Assembly: GCA_021776785.1 (NCBI GenBank)
Contig: JAJFFF010000030.1
Span: 1 to 51,279, forward strand
Source: Planctomycetota bacterium
Lineage (GTDB): Bacteria > Planctomycetota > PLA2
Length of the DNA: 51,279 nt
Direction: 5' to 3'
Position numbers and translations under genes: made by a program. The notes below the pieces were generated by a model, which saw nothing but the letters and a program-made list of their open reading frames with translations, made no database searches and had not been told where the DNA came from. Below, in pieces: positions 18,054-26,048 of this stretch; the stretch's first letter is position 1; every line of letters begins with the position of its first letter.

Positions 18054-20096
18054 GTGTCGCGCGAGTCCATGAACGATCGCCAGCGAAACGGCCGGTGGGC
18101 AGAACGCCCGAAGGTTTACCTGTTCGCGGCGGGCGTGGGCATCATCGGCGGCCTCGTGGCGACCGCGTTCCAGGTCGGCAGCCGCGCCGTCCAGCGCTCG
18201 CTGATGGGCGACGGCACGCTCCTCGACGCGGGACTCGGGTTGCCTTGGTGGAAGTGCATTCTGATTCCGCTCGGCGGCGCGATCGTCGCCTCGCTGCTCA
18301 AGTACGGACTCACCCGCAATCGCGCCAGCCAAGGCATGGTCGATGTGATGGAAGCCGTGACGCTCAAGCGAGCGCGCAACCTAAGCGCGGTAGCCACGGT
18401 CAAGCGCGCCATGGCGTCGTTTTTTCTGGTCTCGACCGGCGGCTCGATCGGCCGCGAGGGCCCGATCGCCTACATGGCGGCCAGCTTCGGCGCGCGCTTC
18501 GCGAAACTCGTGCGCGTCCCGGAGCAACACCAGGGCCTCTTCGCCGGCTGCGGTATCGCGGCCGGCATGGCGGCGTCTTACTTCGCGCCGTTGGGCGCCG
18601 CATTGTTCGCGATGGAGATTGTTCTCGGCAACTTTTCGCAAGCGATTTTCGTCCCGGTCGTGATCGCGTCGGTGGTGTCGAGCCTCGTCGTCGAGGGACT
18701 CGCGGCGGGCCCGTTTGTGAATTGGATGAGCGGCGCCCCGCTCTACGAGCTACCGCGATTTTCCATCTCCCATCCCGCCGAGATCATCCTGTTCGTGTTG
18801 GTCGGCGTGTTGGCGGCCGGCGGCGGCTGGCTGTTTATTCGCTCGCTGCGCGACACGGAGCGGTTTTTCACGAACCTCAAGATCCCCGACCCGCTCAAGC
18901 TGCCGTTAGGCGGCATGTTGGTCGGCGTCATCGGTATCTGGCTACCTCACGTTTGGGGAAACGGTTACGAAGCCGCCAACCTCGTCCTCAACAAAACTCC
19001 GGTCTTTGGCTTCGTTGCGTTGCTGCTGATCATGAAGATCGTCGCCACGTCGCTCACGATCGGATCCGGCGGATCGGGCGGTATCTTCACGCCGACGCTG
19101 TTTGTCGGCGTGGCGCTTGGTCTGGCCGTCGGCGAACTCGGCCACACGATCGCGCCGGAGTTCGTGGTCGACCCGAAACCGTACGCCGTCGTCGGGATGG
19201 GCGCGGCCGTCGCCGCCACCACGCAAGCGCCGATCATGGCGATGTTTCTCTTGTTTGAAATGACCGCCGAGACCGAAGTCGTTTTGCCGCTGATGGTCGC
19301 CACGATGGCTGCGACAGTGACGGCGCGGTCAATCGGAATGGAGTCGATTTACTTCGCGGGCCTGAAGAAAAAGGGCGTGCATGTCCCCGAAGGCATCGAA
19401 GAGACGGCGCTGACGACGACACTCGTGGCGTCGATCATGCGCGACGACCACATCGCGATTCGACGGCGCACACCGTTCGCAGCCATCGTGAAGACGTTTC
19501 AAGAAGCGCGCCGAGATTTTGTGTATGTGGTCAACTCCGAGCGCCAACTGCACGGAATGATCCGTCTTCACGACATCAAGAATCATCTCAAGGAAGCGCT
19601 CGGCCCGGCCGTGATCGCCGCCGACGTGGCGGTCACCGTCCCCGTCGTTCATCCCGAGCAAACGCTGGCCGAGATCTTGCCGCTGTTCGACGATCTCGAG
19701 GCCCACGAGCTGCCCGTGGTCGAGCCGGACTCAGGCCGTTTAGTCGGGATGCTCAACCGTCGCGACCTCATCACAGCGCTGTCCGTCGAAGTGTTACAAA
19801 CGCGCAACCTGCGGGCGAAGTTCGTTGAGCACCAGGGCGCCGAACACTACGTCGAGATCCCGCCGGGCCATGAGATTCGGCGCGTTCCCGTGCCAGCTGA
19901 CATGGTGGGCCGTTCGCTCGCCGACATCGATCTACGGCAGCGAACCGGCATCACCGTCCTCACGATCTTGCAAGTGCGCAACGGACGCGAGATGCGCACG
20001 CAGCCGACGCCGCGCTCGGTGCTGCTTTCCACCGACGAGCTGATCGTCCTCGGCCCGCTGTCGGCGCTGGACGGTCTGGCCGACAAGGTGGAGTGA
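18054..20096 (+). CDS. ClC chloride channel/transporter with CBS and RCK_C domains
   Basis: Inner-membrane ClC-family protein, 680 aa. The GTG at 18054 is chosen over the ATG at 18069 because gaggg lies 7 nt before the GTG. The membrane part (about 20-430) carries the 'GSIGREGPIAYMAASFG' motif with the gating glutamate E135, and 'GSGGSGGIFTPTLFVG', both diagnostic of the family. The retained gating Glu is compatible with Cl-/H+ exchange as well as channel function. Then come a CBS pair (about 440-570: 'SIMRDDHIAIRRRTPF', 'LVGMLNRRDLITAL') and a TrkA-C/RCK_C domain to the end ('GRSLADIDLRQRTGITVLTI'). The C-terminal domains suggest gating by nucleotides or other small ligands. The downstream STAS gene starts 34 bp later. 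Confidence 0.92.
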   Translation: MSRESMNDRQRNGRWAERPKVYLFAAGVGIIGGLVATAFQVGSRAVQRSLMGDGTLLDAGLGLPWWKCILIPLGGAIVASLLKYGLTRNRASQGMVDVMEAVTLKRARNLSAVATVKRAMASFFLVSTGGSIGREGPIAYMAASFGARFAKLVRVPEQHQGLFAGCGIAAGMAASYFAPLGAALFAMEIVLGNFSQAIFVPVVIASVVSSLVVEGLAAGPFVNWMSGAPLYELPRFSISHPAEIILFVLVGVLAAGGGWLFIRSLRDTERFFTNLKIPDPLKLPLGGMLVGVIGIWLPHVWGNGYEAANLVLNKTPVFGFVALLLIMKIVATSLTIGSGGSGGIFTPTLFVGVALGLAVGELGHTIAPEFVVDPKPYAVVGMGAAVAATTQAPIMAMFLLFEMTAETEVVLPLMVATMAATVTARSIGMESIYFAGLKKKGVHVPEGIEETALTTTLVASIMRDDHIAIRRRTPFAAIVKTFQEARRDFVYVVNSERQLHGMIRLHDIKNHLKEALGPAVIAADVAVTVPVVHPEQTLAEILPLFDDLEAHELPVVEPDSGRLVGMLNRRDLITALSVEVLQTRNLRAKFVEHQGAEHYVEIPPGHEIRRVPVPADMVGRSLADIDLRQRTGITVLTILQVRNGREMRTQPTPRSVLLSTDELIVLGPLSALDGLADKVE

Positions 20097-20130
20097 CTTT
20101 CGGCGCGGAATTCGGGAGAATGCGCGCGCC

Positions 20131-20487
20131 ATGAAAATCAATGTTCGCGAAGGCGAAGACGTCGTTCGCATTTCGCTCTCCGGATCGTTCGAAACGGTCG
20201 TATTGCCGACGTTTAGCGAAACACTGGAACGCTTCATGGAAAAGGGCGTCTCGAAGTTCTGCGTCAATGTCCGTGGTCTGGAGTTCATCAACTCCACAGC
20301 GCTTGGCTACTTCGTGGCGAAGGGCAAGGAGCTGAACGAGGGCGGCGGCGCGTTGGTGTTCTCCGAACCATCGCGGTTTTTCGCGGCGACGTTTCGCACC
20401 CTCGAGCTACACCACCTCTTCGAGATGTTTGCGTCCGACGAAAAGGCCGAGGCGCACTTGGCGGCGCTTCAGACCGGCGGCGCGTAG
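20131..20487 (+). CDS. STAS-domain anti-sigma-factor antagonist-like protein
   Basis: Single STAS domain, 118 aa, cytosolic. The fold pattern is clear: 'DVVRISLSGSFE' beta start, 'FCVNVRGLEFINSTALGYFVAKGKEL' around the conserved serine S55 that is phosphorylated in SpoIIAA/RsbV-type proteins, then 'GGGALVFSEPSRFFAATFRTLELHHLFEMF'. Such proteins switch sigma factors or other partners by binding or releasing an anti-sigma kinase. No anti-sigma kinase or phosphatase is nearby. It follows the ClC gene by 34 bp and could be co-transcribed. Its last 19 bp overlap the last 19 bp of the convergent Nudix gene. Confidence 0.88.
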   Translation: MKINVREGEDVVRISLSGSFETVVLPTFSETLERFMEKGVSKFCVNVRGLEFINSTALGYFVAKGKELNEGGGALVFSEPSRFFAATFRTLELHHLFEMFASDEKAEAHLAALQTGGA

Positions 20488-21047
20488 CCCAACACCTGCG
20501 TGACGAAGTCGCGCAGCATGATTCCGGTGAGCCCCCAGATCCGGCGCTCTTCGTGCTGGAAGTACGGAACGCGGCGGAAGCGCGCGAGCTTGGTGCGGGC
20601 TTCGGTGAAGCCCCACTGCTCGCCGTTGAAAAACGCGGCGCACGGCACCTCGAACGCTTCGGCCACTTCGGCGGTCTCAAGCACGTACGGAACCGGACGA
20701 ACCAAGCGCGCGACAAACGGCGCAACCCGAAACCCCGCGATCGACACGCGATCAGGCAAGCGTCCCAACACGACGAGCGCGTCGGACGTGATGCCCATCT
20801 CCTCGCACGTCTCGCGGATAGCGCACTCGCTCGCATCCTCGTCGCCTTCGCGCGCTCCGCCGGGGAAACAAATCTGACCGGGGTGATACGGAAGATCGTC
20901 GCGACGCCGGTTGAAGACAAGGTGGTCCACGCCCTCGCGCTCCACGAGGATCGCAAGGACCGCCGAATCGCGCAGATCATCTTGCGTGTTCCAATGACCG
21001 TGCGGCAACTCAATGCGGTCGCGCACCCACACGTCGGGGACATTCAT
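20469..21047 (-). CDS. NudL-type Nudix hydrolase (CoA pyrophosphatase family)
   Basis: Nudix hydrolase, 192 aa. The reading frame runs open far upstream, but the true start is the ATG at 21047 because it overlaps the stop of the upstream gene (ATGA, 21044-21047), giving translational coupling. The Nudix box follows 'DDLPYHPGQICFPGGARE', a pattern typical of the NudL/CoAse subgroup that cleaves coenzyme A to 4'-phosphopantetheine and 3',5'-ADP; box residues include 'CAIRETCEEMGI'. The C-terminal 'YFQHEERRIWGLTGIMLRDFV' also fits this subgroup. Role: turnover or repair of CoA and its derivatives. It ends inside the convergent STAS gene. Confidence 0.9.
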   Translation of the reverse strand: MNVPDVWVRDRIELPHGHWNTQDDLRDSAVLAILVEREGVDHLVFNRRRDDLPYHPGQICFPGGAREGDEDASECAIRETCEEMGITSDALVVLGRLPDRVSIAGFRVAPFVARLVRPVPYVLETAEVAEAFEVPCAAFFNGEQWGFTEARTKLARFRRVPYFQHEERRIWGLTGIMLRDFVTQVLGYAPPV

Positions 21048-23038
21048 CGCGCGTGCTCCGGGAGCATTTTTTTGAGGCGCGCCACGTCGTCGGGGCGGCT
21101 TGCCGTCAGATCGCGACGACACTCCGGATCGCGGGCGAGATCGAACAGCCGAAAGATGCGACCGCTCTCGCCGGGAACCGAGATCAATTTGAGGTCGTTC
21201 TCGCGCGCCGCGAAACACTTCGTGTCGATCACCATCTGCGCGAGGTCGGCGCGGAGGACAAGGTTGTGGTCGAACTCCGGGTCGAAGTACGTCGCACGGT
21301 CGAACTTGGGGAAGTCCTTCACCTTCTCGCCCGGCTTGAGATCGGGCACCGGCTGGCGATAGAGCAGGTAGCTCGTTTCCAAGAGCGCCGTGAGAGGCGG
21401 AACGTCGCCGCTGAGATCTACGCCGGTCCACGTCGCCGGCCGGTCGTCGATCCCTAACCACGAGAGCCACGTCGGCGCGAGATCGATCGAACGCGTGATC
21501 GTATCGACCCGGCGGTTTGGAACCCCGGGTCCGGCGAAAACGGCGGGCACCTGGTTGGCTTGATCGCCGCCGAACAAGGACACGCCGTGACCGAGCGTTG
21601 TCCCGTGTTCGTAGAGGTCGTCGCCATGATCCGCCCACACGCCGACGATTGTGTTCTCGAGCAACCCCAGCTCCTTGAGCTCGGCCACGATCGCGCCGAC
21701 CTGCGCATCGAACTCGAACACGCACCCGTCATACAGATTGATAATGTGCTGCTTGTCTTCGTCGCTCAGGCTGTGCTCAAAGCCTTTTTGAATCATCTCG
21801 TCGATCGCGAAGTTGATGCGATAGCGGTTGTCCCCCCGATAGTCGGGATCGGTGTAGCGCAGGTAGTGCGGATGCGACGCGCTGTAGGGCAGGTGGGTCA
21901 TGTGATAGATCAATGTGAGCATGAACGGCTTGTGTCCGCCGCGCATGTCGCGCAAAAAACGACGTCCTTTCTTCGTGATCCCCGCTGTCGAGCGCGTAAA
22001 CGACACGCGCTCGAGTTCGGGAACCAACCACCGCCCCACCGGGTTGTCGAGTAGCGGCACCACGAGCAGGTGATTGGTGAACGCGGCTTCGGCGATCAAC
22101 GCGAGATGGTTTTGCGTCTGCGAAACGTCGATGTGTTGGTAGCCCGCATCGAGCAGCCGAAACGTTGTCCCGCACCACCCCCCAATGACCCCCGTCTCGT
22201 AGCCTTCCTCCGTCAGCACCTGCGGCAAGAACGTCTGCGCCTTGCGAATCGACTCGACTTGCGCGCGCGAAGGGAACATGTGACGCAGCCCGTTCTGGCG
22301 CGGCTCCGTCGAACTCAACATCGAGATCCACGACTCGTGTGTGCTCGCTGTCGGCACGAGAAGTCTTGAGAAATTCGTGCCGCGTTTCGCCAGCGCGTCT
22401 ATGTGCGGCGTGGTTTCACGCTTGTAGCCGTTCGCATGAATGTGATCCGCCCGCAAAGAATCGGTGGCGATCAGCACGAAGTTGGGTGGTCCGACGAATT
22501 TCTTTTCAACAACCCCACGCGGAAAAAAGACGAGGGGCACGCCCGCAACGACAAGCACAGCCGTCGCGGTCCCCTTCGCCTTGGCGCTGAACCGGCGCGT
22601 CCAGCGGTGCAGCGACCAAACCGACCAGGCGCCCAGTCCGGCCGGAATCAGCCAGGGCTGATAGAGATTGCGCAAAAACGCAGGCACCATGTCGTGAACC
22701 GCGCAGTAGATCGTCTGCACCGGTCCATAGAGCAAGTGCGTGTCACTGGTCAACGTGAACAGCAAGCCCAAAAACGCGATGCCCAGGGTCGCCAGCGCGG
22801 CTTTCCACGAGCGAACAAACGGGTGCAGCACAAACGCCGCGGCCAACCCCGCAAACACATACACCGCGCCGATGCGCAGATACGCGCTCACGATCGCTCC
22901 CGCGTGATCTCTTAGGATCGTCTGCGCGTGCTCGTTGTGATGGCTCGTCAAAAAGAAGTAGCCGGCCCCGGAGAGGAGCAAAAACAGCCCGACCGCGGTC
23001 CCTAAGACCCAAGACAACGTGCGACGAAATGACCCCAT
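21044..23038 (-). CDS. Membrane sulfatase-fold enzyme with Thr nucleophile
   Basis: Alkaline-phosphatase/sulfatase superfamily protein, 664 aa. The N-terminal ~180 residues hold about four or five membrane helices. The catalytic domain starts at 'PPNFVLIATDSLRADH' with metal-binding D193. Where sulfatases have the formylglycine motif C-x-P-S-R, this protein has 'STHESW', which places T233 at the nucleophile position. A second metal site appears in 'VWADHGDDLYEHGT' followed by 'LGHG'. Lipoteichoic acid synthases and phosphoethanolamine transferases also use Thr and have N-terminal membrane helices. A phospho-group transferase or phosphatase acting in the periplasm is therefore more likely than a true sulfatase. 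The downstream NudL gene overlaps by 4 bp. Confidence 0.85.
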   Translation of the reverse strand: MGSFRRTLSWVLGTAVGLFLLLSGAGYFFLTSHHNEHAQTILRDHAGAIVSAYLRIGAVYVFAGLAAAFVLHPFVRSWKAALATLGIAFLGLLFTLTSDTHLLYGPVQTIYCAVHDMVPAFLRNLYQPWLIPAGLGAWSVWSLHRWTRRFSAKAKGTATAVLVVAGVPLVFFPRGVVEKKFVGPPNFVLIATDSLRADHIHANGYKRETTPHIDALAKRGTNFSRLLVPTASTHESWISMLSSTEPRQNGLRHMFPSRAQVESIRKAQTFLPQVLTEEGYETGVIGGWCGTTFRLLDAGYQHIDVSQTQNHLALIAEAAFTNHLLVVPLLDNPVGRWLVPELERVSFTRSTAGITKKGRRFLRDMRGGHKPFMLTLIYHMTHLPYSASHPHYLRYTDPDYRGDNRYRINFAIDEMIQKGFEHSLSDEDKQHIINLYDGCVFEFDAQVGAIVAELKELGLLENTIVGVWADHGDDLYEHGTTLGHGVSLFGGDQANQVPAVFAGPGVPNRRVDTITRSIDLAPTWLSWLGIDDRPATWTGVDLSGDVPPLTALLETSYLLYRQPVPDLKPGEKVKDFPKFDRATYFDPEFDHNLVLRADLAQMVIDTKCFAARENDLKLISVPGESGRIFRLFDLARDPECRRDLTASRPDDVARLKKMLPEHAR

Positions 23039-23104
23039 TGGCGGGGGCGAATGCTAACAGCGGGCGTGCGGATCCGCGCGCTCGTACAGCAGCTCGGACG
23101 ACGG

Positions 23105-23362
23105 CTAGAACGCGGATTCGAGATGAGCCTTGGCGGCGTCCACGAGCTGACTCCAATCGGCGCTCGGATCTTTCATCACGGTCACAAAGTTCGACGTGGC
23201 AAAGATGCTCACGACGCCGGGCAGATCAAACAGTCCGCCGAACGGCGTTCCCTCCGCTCCCGTTTTGTCGCTAATCGTTTGCGGGCCGGCAAAGGAGTGG
23301 CCTTCGATTGTGAACTTGTAAGCCTGCGGGTTCGGGGTCGCTTGCGGAATCACCTGCGCCAT
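23105..23362 (-). CDS. NifU N-terminal (Nfu_N)-like small protein
   Basis: Protein of 85 aa matching the Nfu N-terminal domain (scaffold protein Nfu/NifU N-term): 'ATPNPQAYKFTI' at the start, 'GLFDLPGVVSIFATSNFVTVMKDPSADW' in the second half. In full-length Nfu proteins this domain precedes a CxxC iron-sulfur scaffold domain. Here there is no CxxC and the protein ends after the Nfu_N domain, so it cannot carry a cluster by itself. It may assist Fe-S assembly or have another role. It lies 66 bp upstream of the membrane sulfatase-fold gene on the same strand and may be the first gene of that operon. Confidence 0.85.
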   Translation of the reverse strand: MAQVIPQATPNPQAYKFTIEGHSFAGPQTISDKTGAEGTPFGGLFDLPGVVSIFATSNFVTVMKDPSADWSQLVDAAKAHLESAF

Positions 23363-23457
23363 CCAAGCAGGGTATCACTTCGCGATCCCGGATCCGTTCG
23401 CGATCGCGCCCGATCTCCTCGCCCTGGCCGGCGCGTGTTTGGGCGCCGCGCGTTGTG

Positions 23458-23485
23458 TAGACAACCGCTGCGGTGCCGCTACACT
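23458..23485 (+). promoter_or_regulatory. Candidate sigma-70 promoter of the ABC importer
   Basis: A tagaca hexamer (23458-23463) and a tacact hexamer (23480-23485) are spaced by 16 bp and resemble -35 and -10 boxes. They lie about 65 bp before the ATG of the substrate-binding protein gene. Pattern match only. Confidence 0.35.
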
Positions 23486-23551
23486 ATGGGGCTTACAGAT
23501 ACTGAACATCGGTCATACCAATAGAACCGACCCGCCCTAGAGGAGAACCCA

Positions 23552-24421
23552 ATGCGTTTGCTTTTGTTTTTTGCGCTCCTGGTGAGCGCTGCGTGCGGCG
23601 ACACGAGCGCCGACAATGACACCAAAGTCCTTATGTTTAGCGCGATTCCGGACGAAAACCCGACGCTGCTCAAGGAACAATACGACCCCGTCGCCCAATA
23701 CCTCAGCGACAAGCTGGGGATCACCGTCAAGTACGTCCCGGCGACGAAATACTCGGCCTCGGTCGAGATGTTTAAGAACGGGCAGATCCAATTGGCGTGG
23801 TTCGGCGGGCTGACCGGCGCCCAGGCGCGTGCCGCCGTTCCCGGCGCGCGAGCCATCGCCCAAGGTATCGAAGACCCCAAGTACGTTTCGTATTTCATCG
23901 CGCACAAAGACACAGGACTCACCGAATCCAAGGAGTTTCCCAAAGCGATCTCTGACCTCACGTTCACGTTTGGATCCGAGAGTTCGACATCGGGTCGTTT
24001 GATGCCCGAGTTCTTCATTCGTAAGTTTTCCGGCAAGGCGCCCGACGAATTCTTCAGCAAGAAGTATCAGTTTTCCGGCGCGCACGACAAGACCGCGTAT
24101 CAGGTGCAGGACGGCACCGTCCAAACCGGCGCGCTGAGCTACAAGAAGTACGAGTCGATGGTCAAAGCCGGCAAGATCGACCCGAAGGTTTGCCGCAAGA
24201 TCTGGACGACCCCGACCTATGCGGACTACAACTTCACCGCGCACCCCGATATCGACAAGATGTTCGGCCCGGGCTTCACGGACAAGCTGCAAAAAACGCT
24301 CCTCGAAATGTCGGACCCCAAGCTGCTGGCCGCGTTCCAGCGATCCAAATTGATCGTCGCCAAGAACGAAGAGTTCGACGGCGTCGTGGAGACGGCAAAA
24401 GCGCTCAAGTTGTTGCGCTGA
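23552..24421 (+). CDS. PhnD-like ABC substrate-binding lipoprotein (putative selenate/phosphonate type)
   Basis: Substrate-binding lipoprotein of 289 aa. Signal with lipobox 'LVSAAC' (C15) and a gagga site before the ATG. The mature part belongs to the phosphate/phosphite/phosphonate (PhnD) group: 'MFSAIPDENPTLLKEQYDPVAQYLSDKLG' in adjoining parts, 'LAWFGGLTGAQAR', 'FGSESSTSGRLMPEFF'. The 'SAIPDENPT' start and 'GGLTGAQAR' match what I recall of a subgroup annotated as 'putative selenate' binding proteins; that subgroup assignment is from memory. No phosphonate-degrading lyase and no selenium gene lies nearby. It is followed by ATPase and two permease genes, a complete importer. Confidence 0.85.
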   Translation: MRLLLFFALLVSAACGDTSADNDTKVLMFSAIPDENPTLLKEQYDPVAQYLSDKLGITVKYVPATKYSASVEMFKNGQIQLAWFGGLTGAQARAAVPGARAIAQGIEDPKYVSYFIAHKDTGLTESKEFPKAISDLTFTFGSESSTSGRLMPEFFIRKFSGKAPDEFFSKKYQFSGAHDKTAYQVQDGTVQTGALSYKKYESMVKAGKIDPKVCRKIWTTPTYADYNFTAHPDIDKMFGPGFTDKLQKTLLEMSDPKLLAAFQRSKLIVAKNEEFDGVVETAKALKLLR

Positions 24422-24434
24422 ATCGTAGAACTGC

Positions 24435-25202
24435 GTGGCTCGCTTTCAGATTGAACAAGCCACGGTTCGGTACGGAACCTTTCCGGCCGTCACCGGGATC
24501 GACTTCAACCTCGATCCCGGTGAGTCCGTCGGCATCGTCGGTCCGAGCGGAGCGGGCAAGACGACCCTTCTGCGCCTGCTCAACGGCGCGGTACGGCCCA
24601 GCGTAGGGCGCGTCAAGGTCGACGACAGCTACCTCGACATGCTTTCGATCGGGGGCTTGCGCGCGGTGCGTGCGCGGGTCGGCGTCATTCACCAAGACCT
24701 CCGCCTCGTCCCCAACCTGCGCGCGGTGCAAAACGTAGTCTCCGGACAGATCGGGCGGCGCGGGTTCTTTGCGTCGCTTCGCGGCGTGTTCTTTCCCGGA
24801 CGCGCCGACGTCGCGCGGGCGCACAAGATTTTGGAGCGCGTCGGGATTCCCGAAAAGTTGTTCGAGCGCACGGACAGCCTGTCGGGCGGCCAGCGCCAGC
24901 GAGTCGCGATTGCACGCGCGCTCTTTCAAAGCCCCGACGCACTGCTCGCCGACGAGCCCGTTTCCAGCGTCGATCCCGCCCGTGCGCGCGACACCGTCGC
25001 GCTGCTCACACAGATCAGCCGGGAGCGCGAGCTCTCGCTGTGCGTAAGCCTGCACAACCTCGAGCTGGCGCGTGAGTTTTTCCCGCGGCTGATCGGCATG
25101 CGCGGCGGGCGCATTGTGTTCGACAAGCCGACCGACGAGCTGCACAACGCAGACTTCGAGAAGCTCTACGACCTAAGCCGGTCCGAGATCCTAAACGACT
25201 AG
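24435..25202 (+). CDS. PhnC-like ABC transporter ATPase
   Basis: Cytosolic ATPase subunit, 255 aa, beginning at a GTG 13 bp after the binding-protein stop. Walker A 'GPSGAGKTT', Q-loop 'HQD', signature 'SLSGGQRQRVAIARAL', Walker B 'ALLADEPVSSVDP' and H-loop 'SLHN' are all intact. The Pro-Val-Ser-Ser after Walker B is typical of PhnC-type ATPases ('EPVASLDP' in phosphonate importers). It energises the importer encoded by the flanking genes. The next gene starts 3 bp after its stop. Confidence 0.93.
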   Translation: MARFQIEQATVRYGTFPAVTGIDFNLDPGESVGIVGPSGAGKTTLLRLLNGAVRPSVGRVKVDDSYLDMLSIGGLRAVRARVGVIHQDLRLVPNLRAVQNVVSGQIGRRGFFASLRGVFFPGRADVARAHKILERVGIPEKLFERTDSLSGGQRQRVAIARALFQSPDALLADEPVSSVDPARARDTVALLTQISRERELSLCVSLHNLELAREFFPRLIGMRGGRIVFDKPTDELHNADFEKLYDLSRSEILND

Positions 25203-25205
25203 ACG

Positions 25206-26048
25206 ATGCGGGGCTCGCGGCGGATCGTCTTACTCGCCATCGTCATTGCCGGCGTATGGGCGGCATTCTATCTCGACCTCGCGCCCGGTCAGTTGATCCC
25301 AAGGGAGACCGGCTGGAAGGTGGCGCGCGAGTTTTTTAGCGCGGCGATCCGACCGGCCGCCGTCGACGAGTCCGGTCTCGGCGTCAGCCTCTGGGGGCGC
25401 GCGGCCAAAGGCGCGTGGCTCACGGTTGTGTTCGCGGCGACGTCGATGAGTCTGGCTCTTGTCCTCGGACTCGTATTTGGGCTTCTCGCGTCGGCCACGA
25501 TTTGGGAGCTGGAAGACAGCGGAAGCAACGGATGGCGACACAGCTTTCGACGCTTTGTTGCACCCGTCCTCTACACGACGGCGCGCGCGTTCATCGCGTT
25601 GTTGCGCTCGGTCCACGAACTCCTATGGGCCACGCTGTTTCTCGCCGCGGTCGGACTTTCGGACGCCACCGCGGTCCTCGCCATCGCGATTCCCTACGGC
25701 GGAACGCTCGCCAAAGTGTTCTCGGAGATGATCGATGAAGCGCCGCGCGGCGCCGCGCACGCGTTGATCGGTGCCGGCGCATCCACGACGCGCGCGTTCT
25801 TTGCGGCACTCTTGCCGCTGGCGCTGCCCGACATGGCGGCGTACTCGTTTTACCGTTTCGAATGCGCGATCCGCTCCGCCGCGATCCTTGGCTTTTTCGG
25901 CATCCAAACGCTTGGCAGTTTCATCGTCCAGTCGTTCGAGCTCAATCTGTACCGCGAAGTTTGGACCTATCTCTACGTCCTTTTCGCGCTCGTTTTGATC
26001 GTCGACTGGTGGAGCGGGCTTCTGCGTCGCCGCCTGGTGGCGGCATGA
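25206..26048 (+). CDS. PhnE-like ABC permease 1
   Basis: Inner-membrane permease subunit, 280 aa, with about six hydrophobic segments (for example 'IVLLAIVIAGVWAAFYLDL', 'GAWLTVVFAATSMSLALVLGLVFGLL'). The cytoplasmic coupling loop contains 'EMIDEAPRGAAHALIGAGASTTRAFFAALLPLALPDM', read in two parts, with the E-A-A-G-like pattern of binding-protein-dependent permeases. The end 'GSFIVQSFELNLYREVWTYLYVLFALVLIVD' fits the PhnE family. Its stop overlaps the next permease start by 4 bp (ATGA at 26045-26048). Confidence 0.9.
   Translation: MRGSRRIVLLAIVIAGVWAAFYLDLAPGQLIPRETGWKVAREFFSAAIRPAAVDESGLGVSLWGRAAKGAWLTVVFAATSMSLALVLGLVFGLLASATIWELEDSGSNGWRHSFRRFVAPVLYTTARAFIALLRSVHELLWATLFLAAVGLSDATAVLAIAIPYGGTLAKVFSEMIDEAPRGAAHALIGAGASTTRAFFAALLPLALPDMAAYSFYRFECAIRSAAILGFFGIQTLGSFIVQSFELNLYREVWTYLYVLFALVLIVDWWSGLLRRRLVAA

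Noticed and set aside
21048..21725. N-terminal extension of the NudL frame
   Set aside because: It would overlap the whole catalytic end of the upstream enzyme and shows no domain; the ATGA overlap at 21044-21047 marks the real start.
21044..23038. Annotating a true sulfatase
   Set aside because: The C/S-x-P-x-R maturation motif is missing; Thr occupies the nucleophile position.
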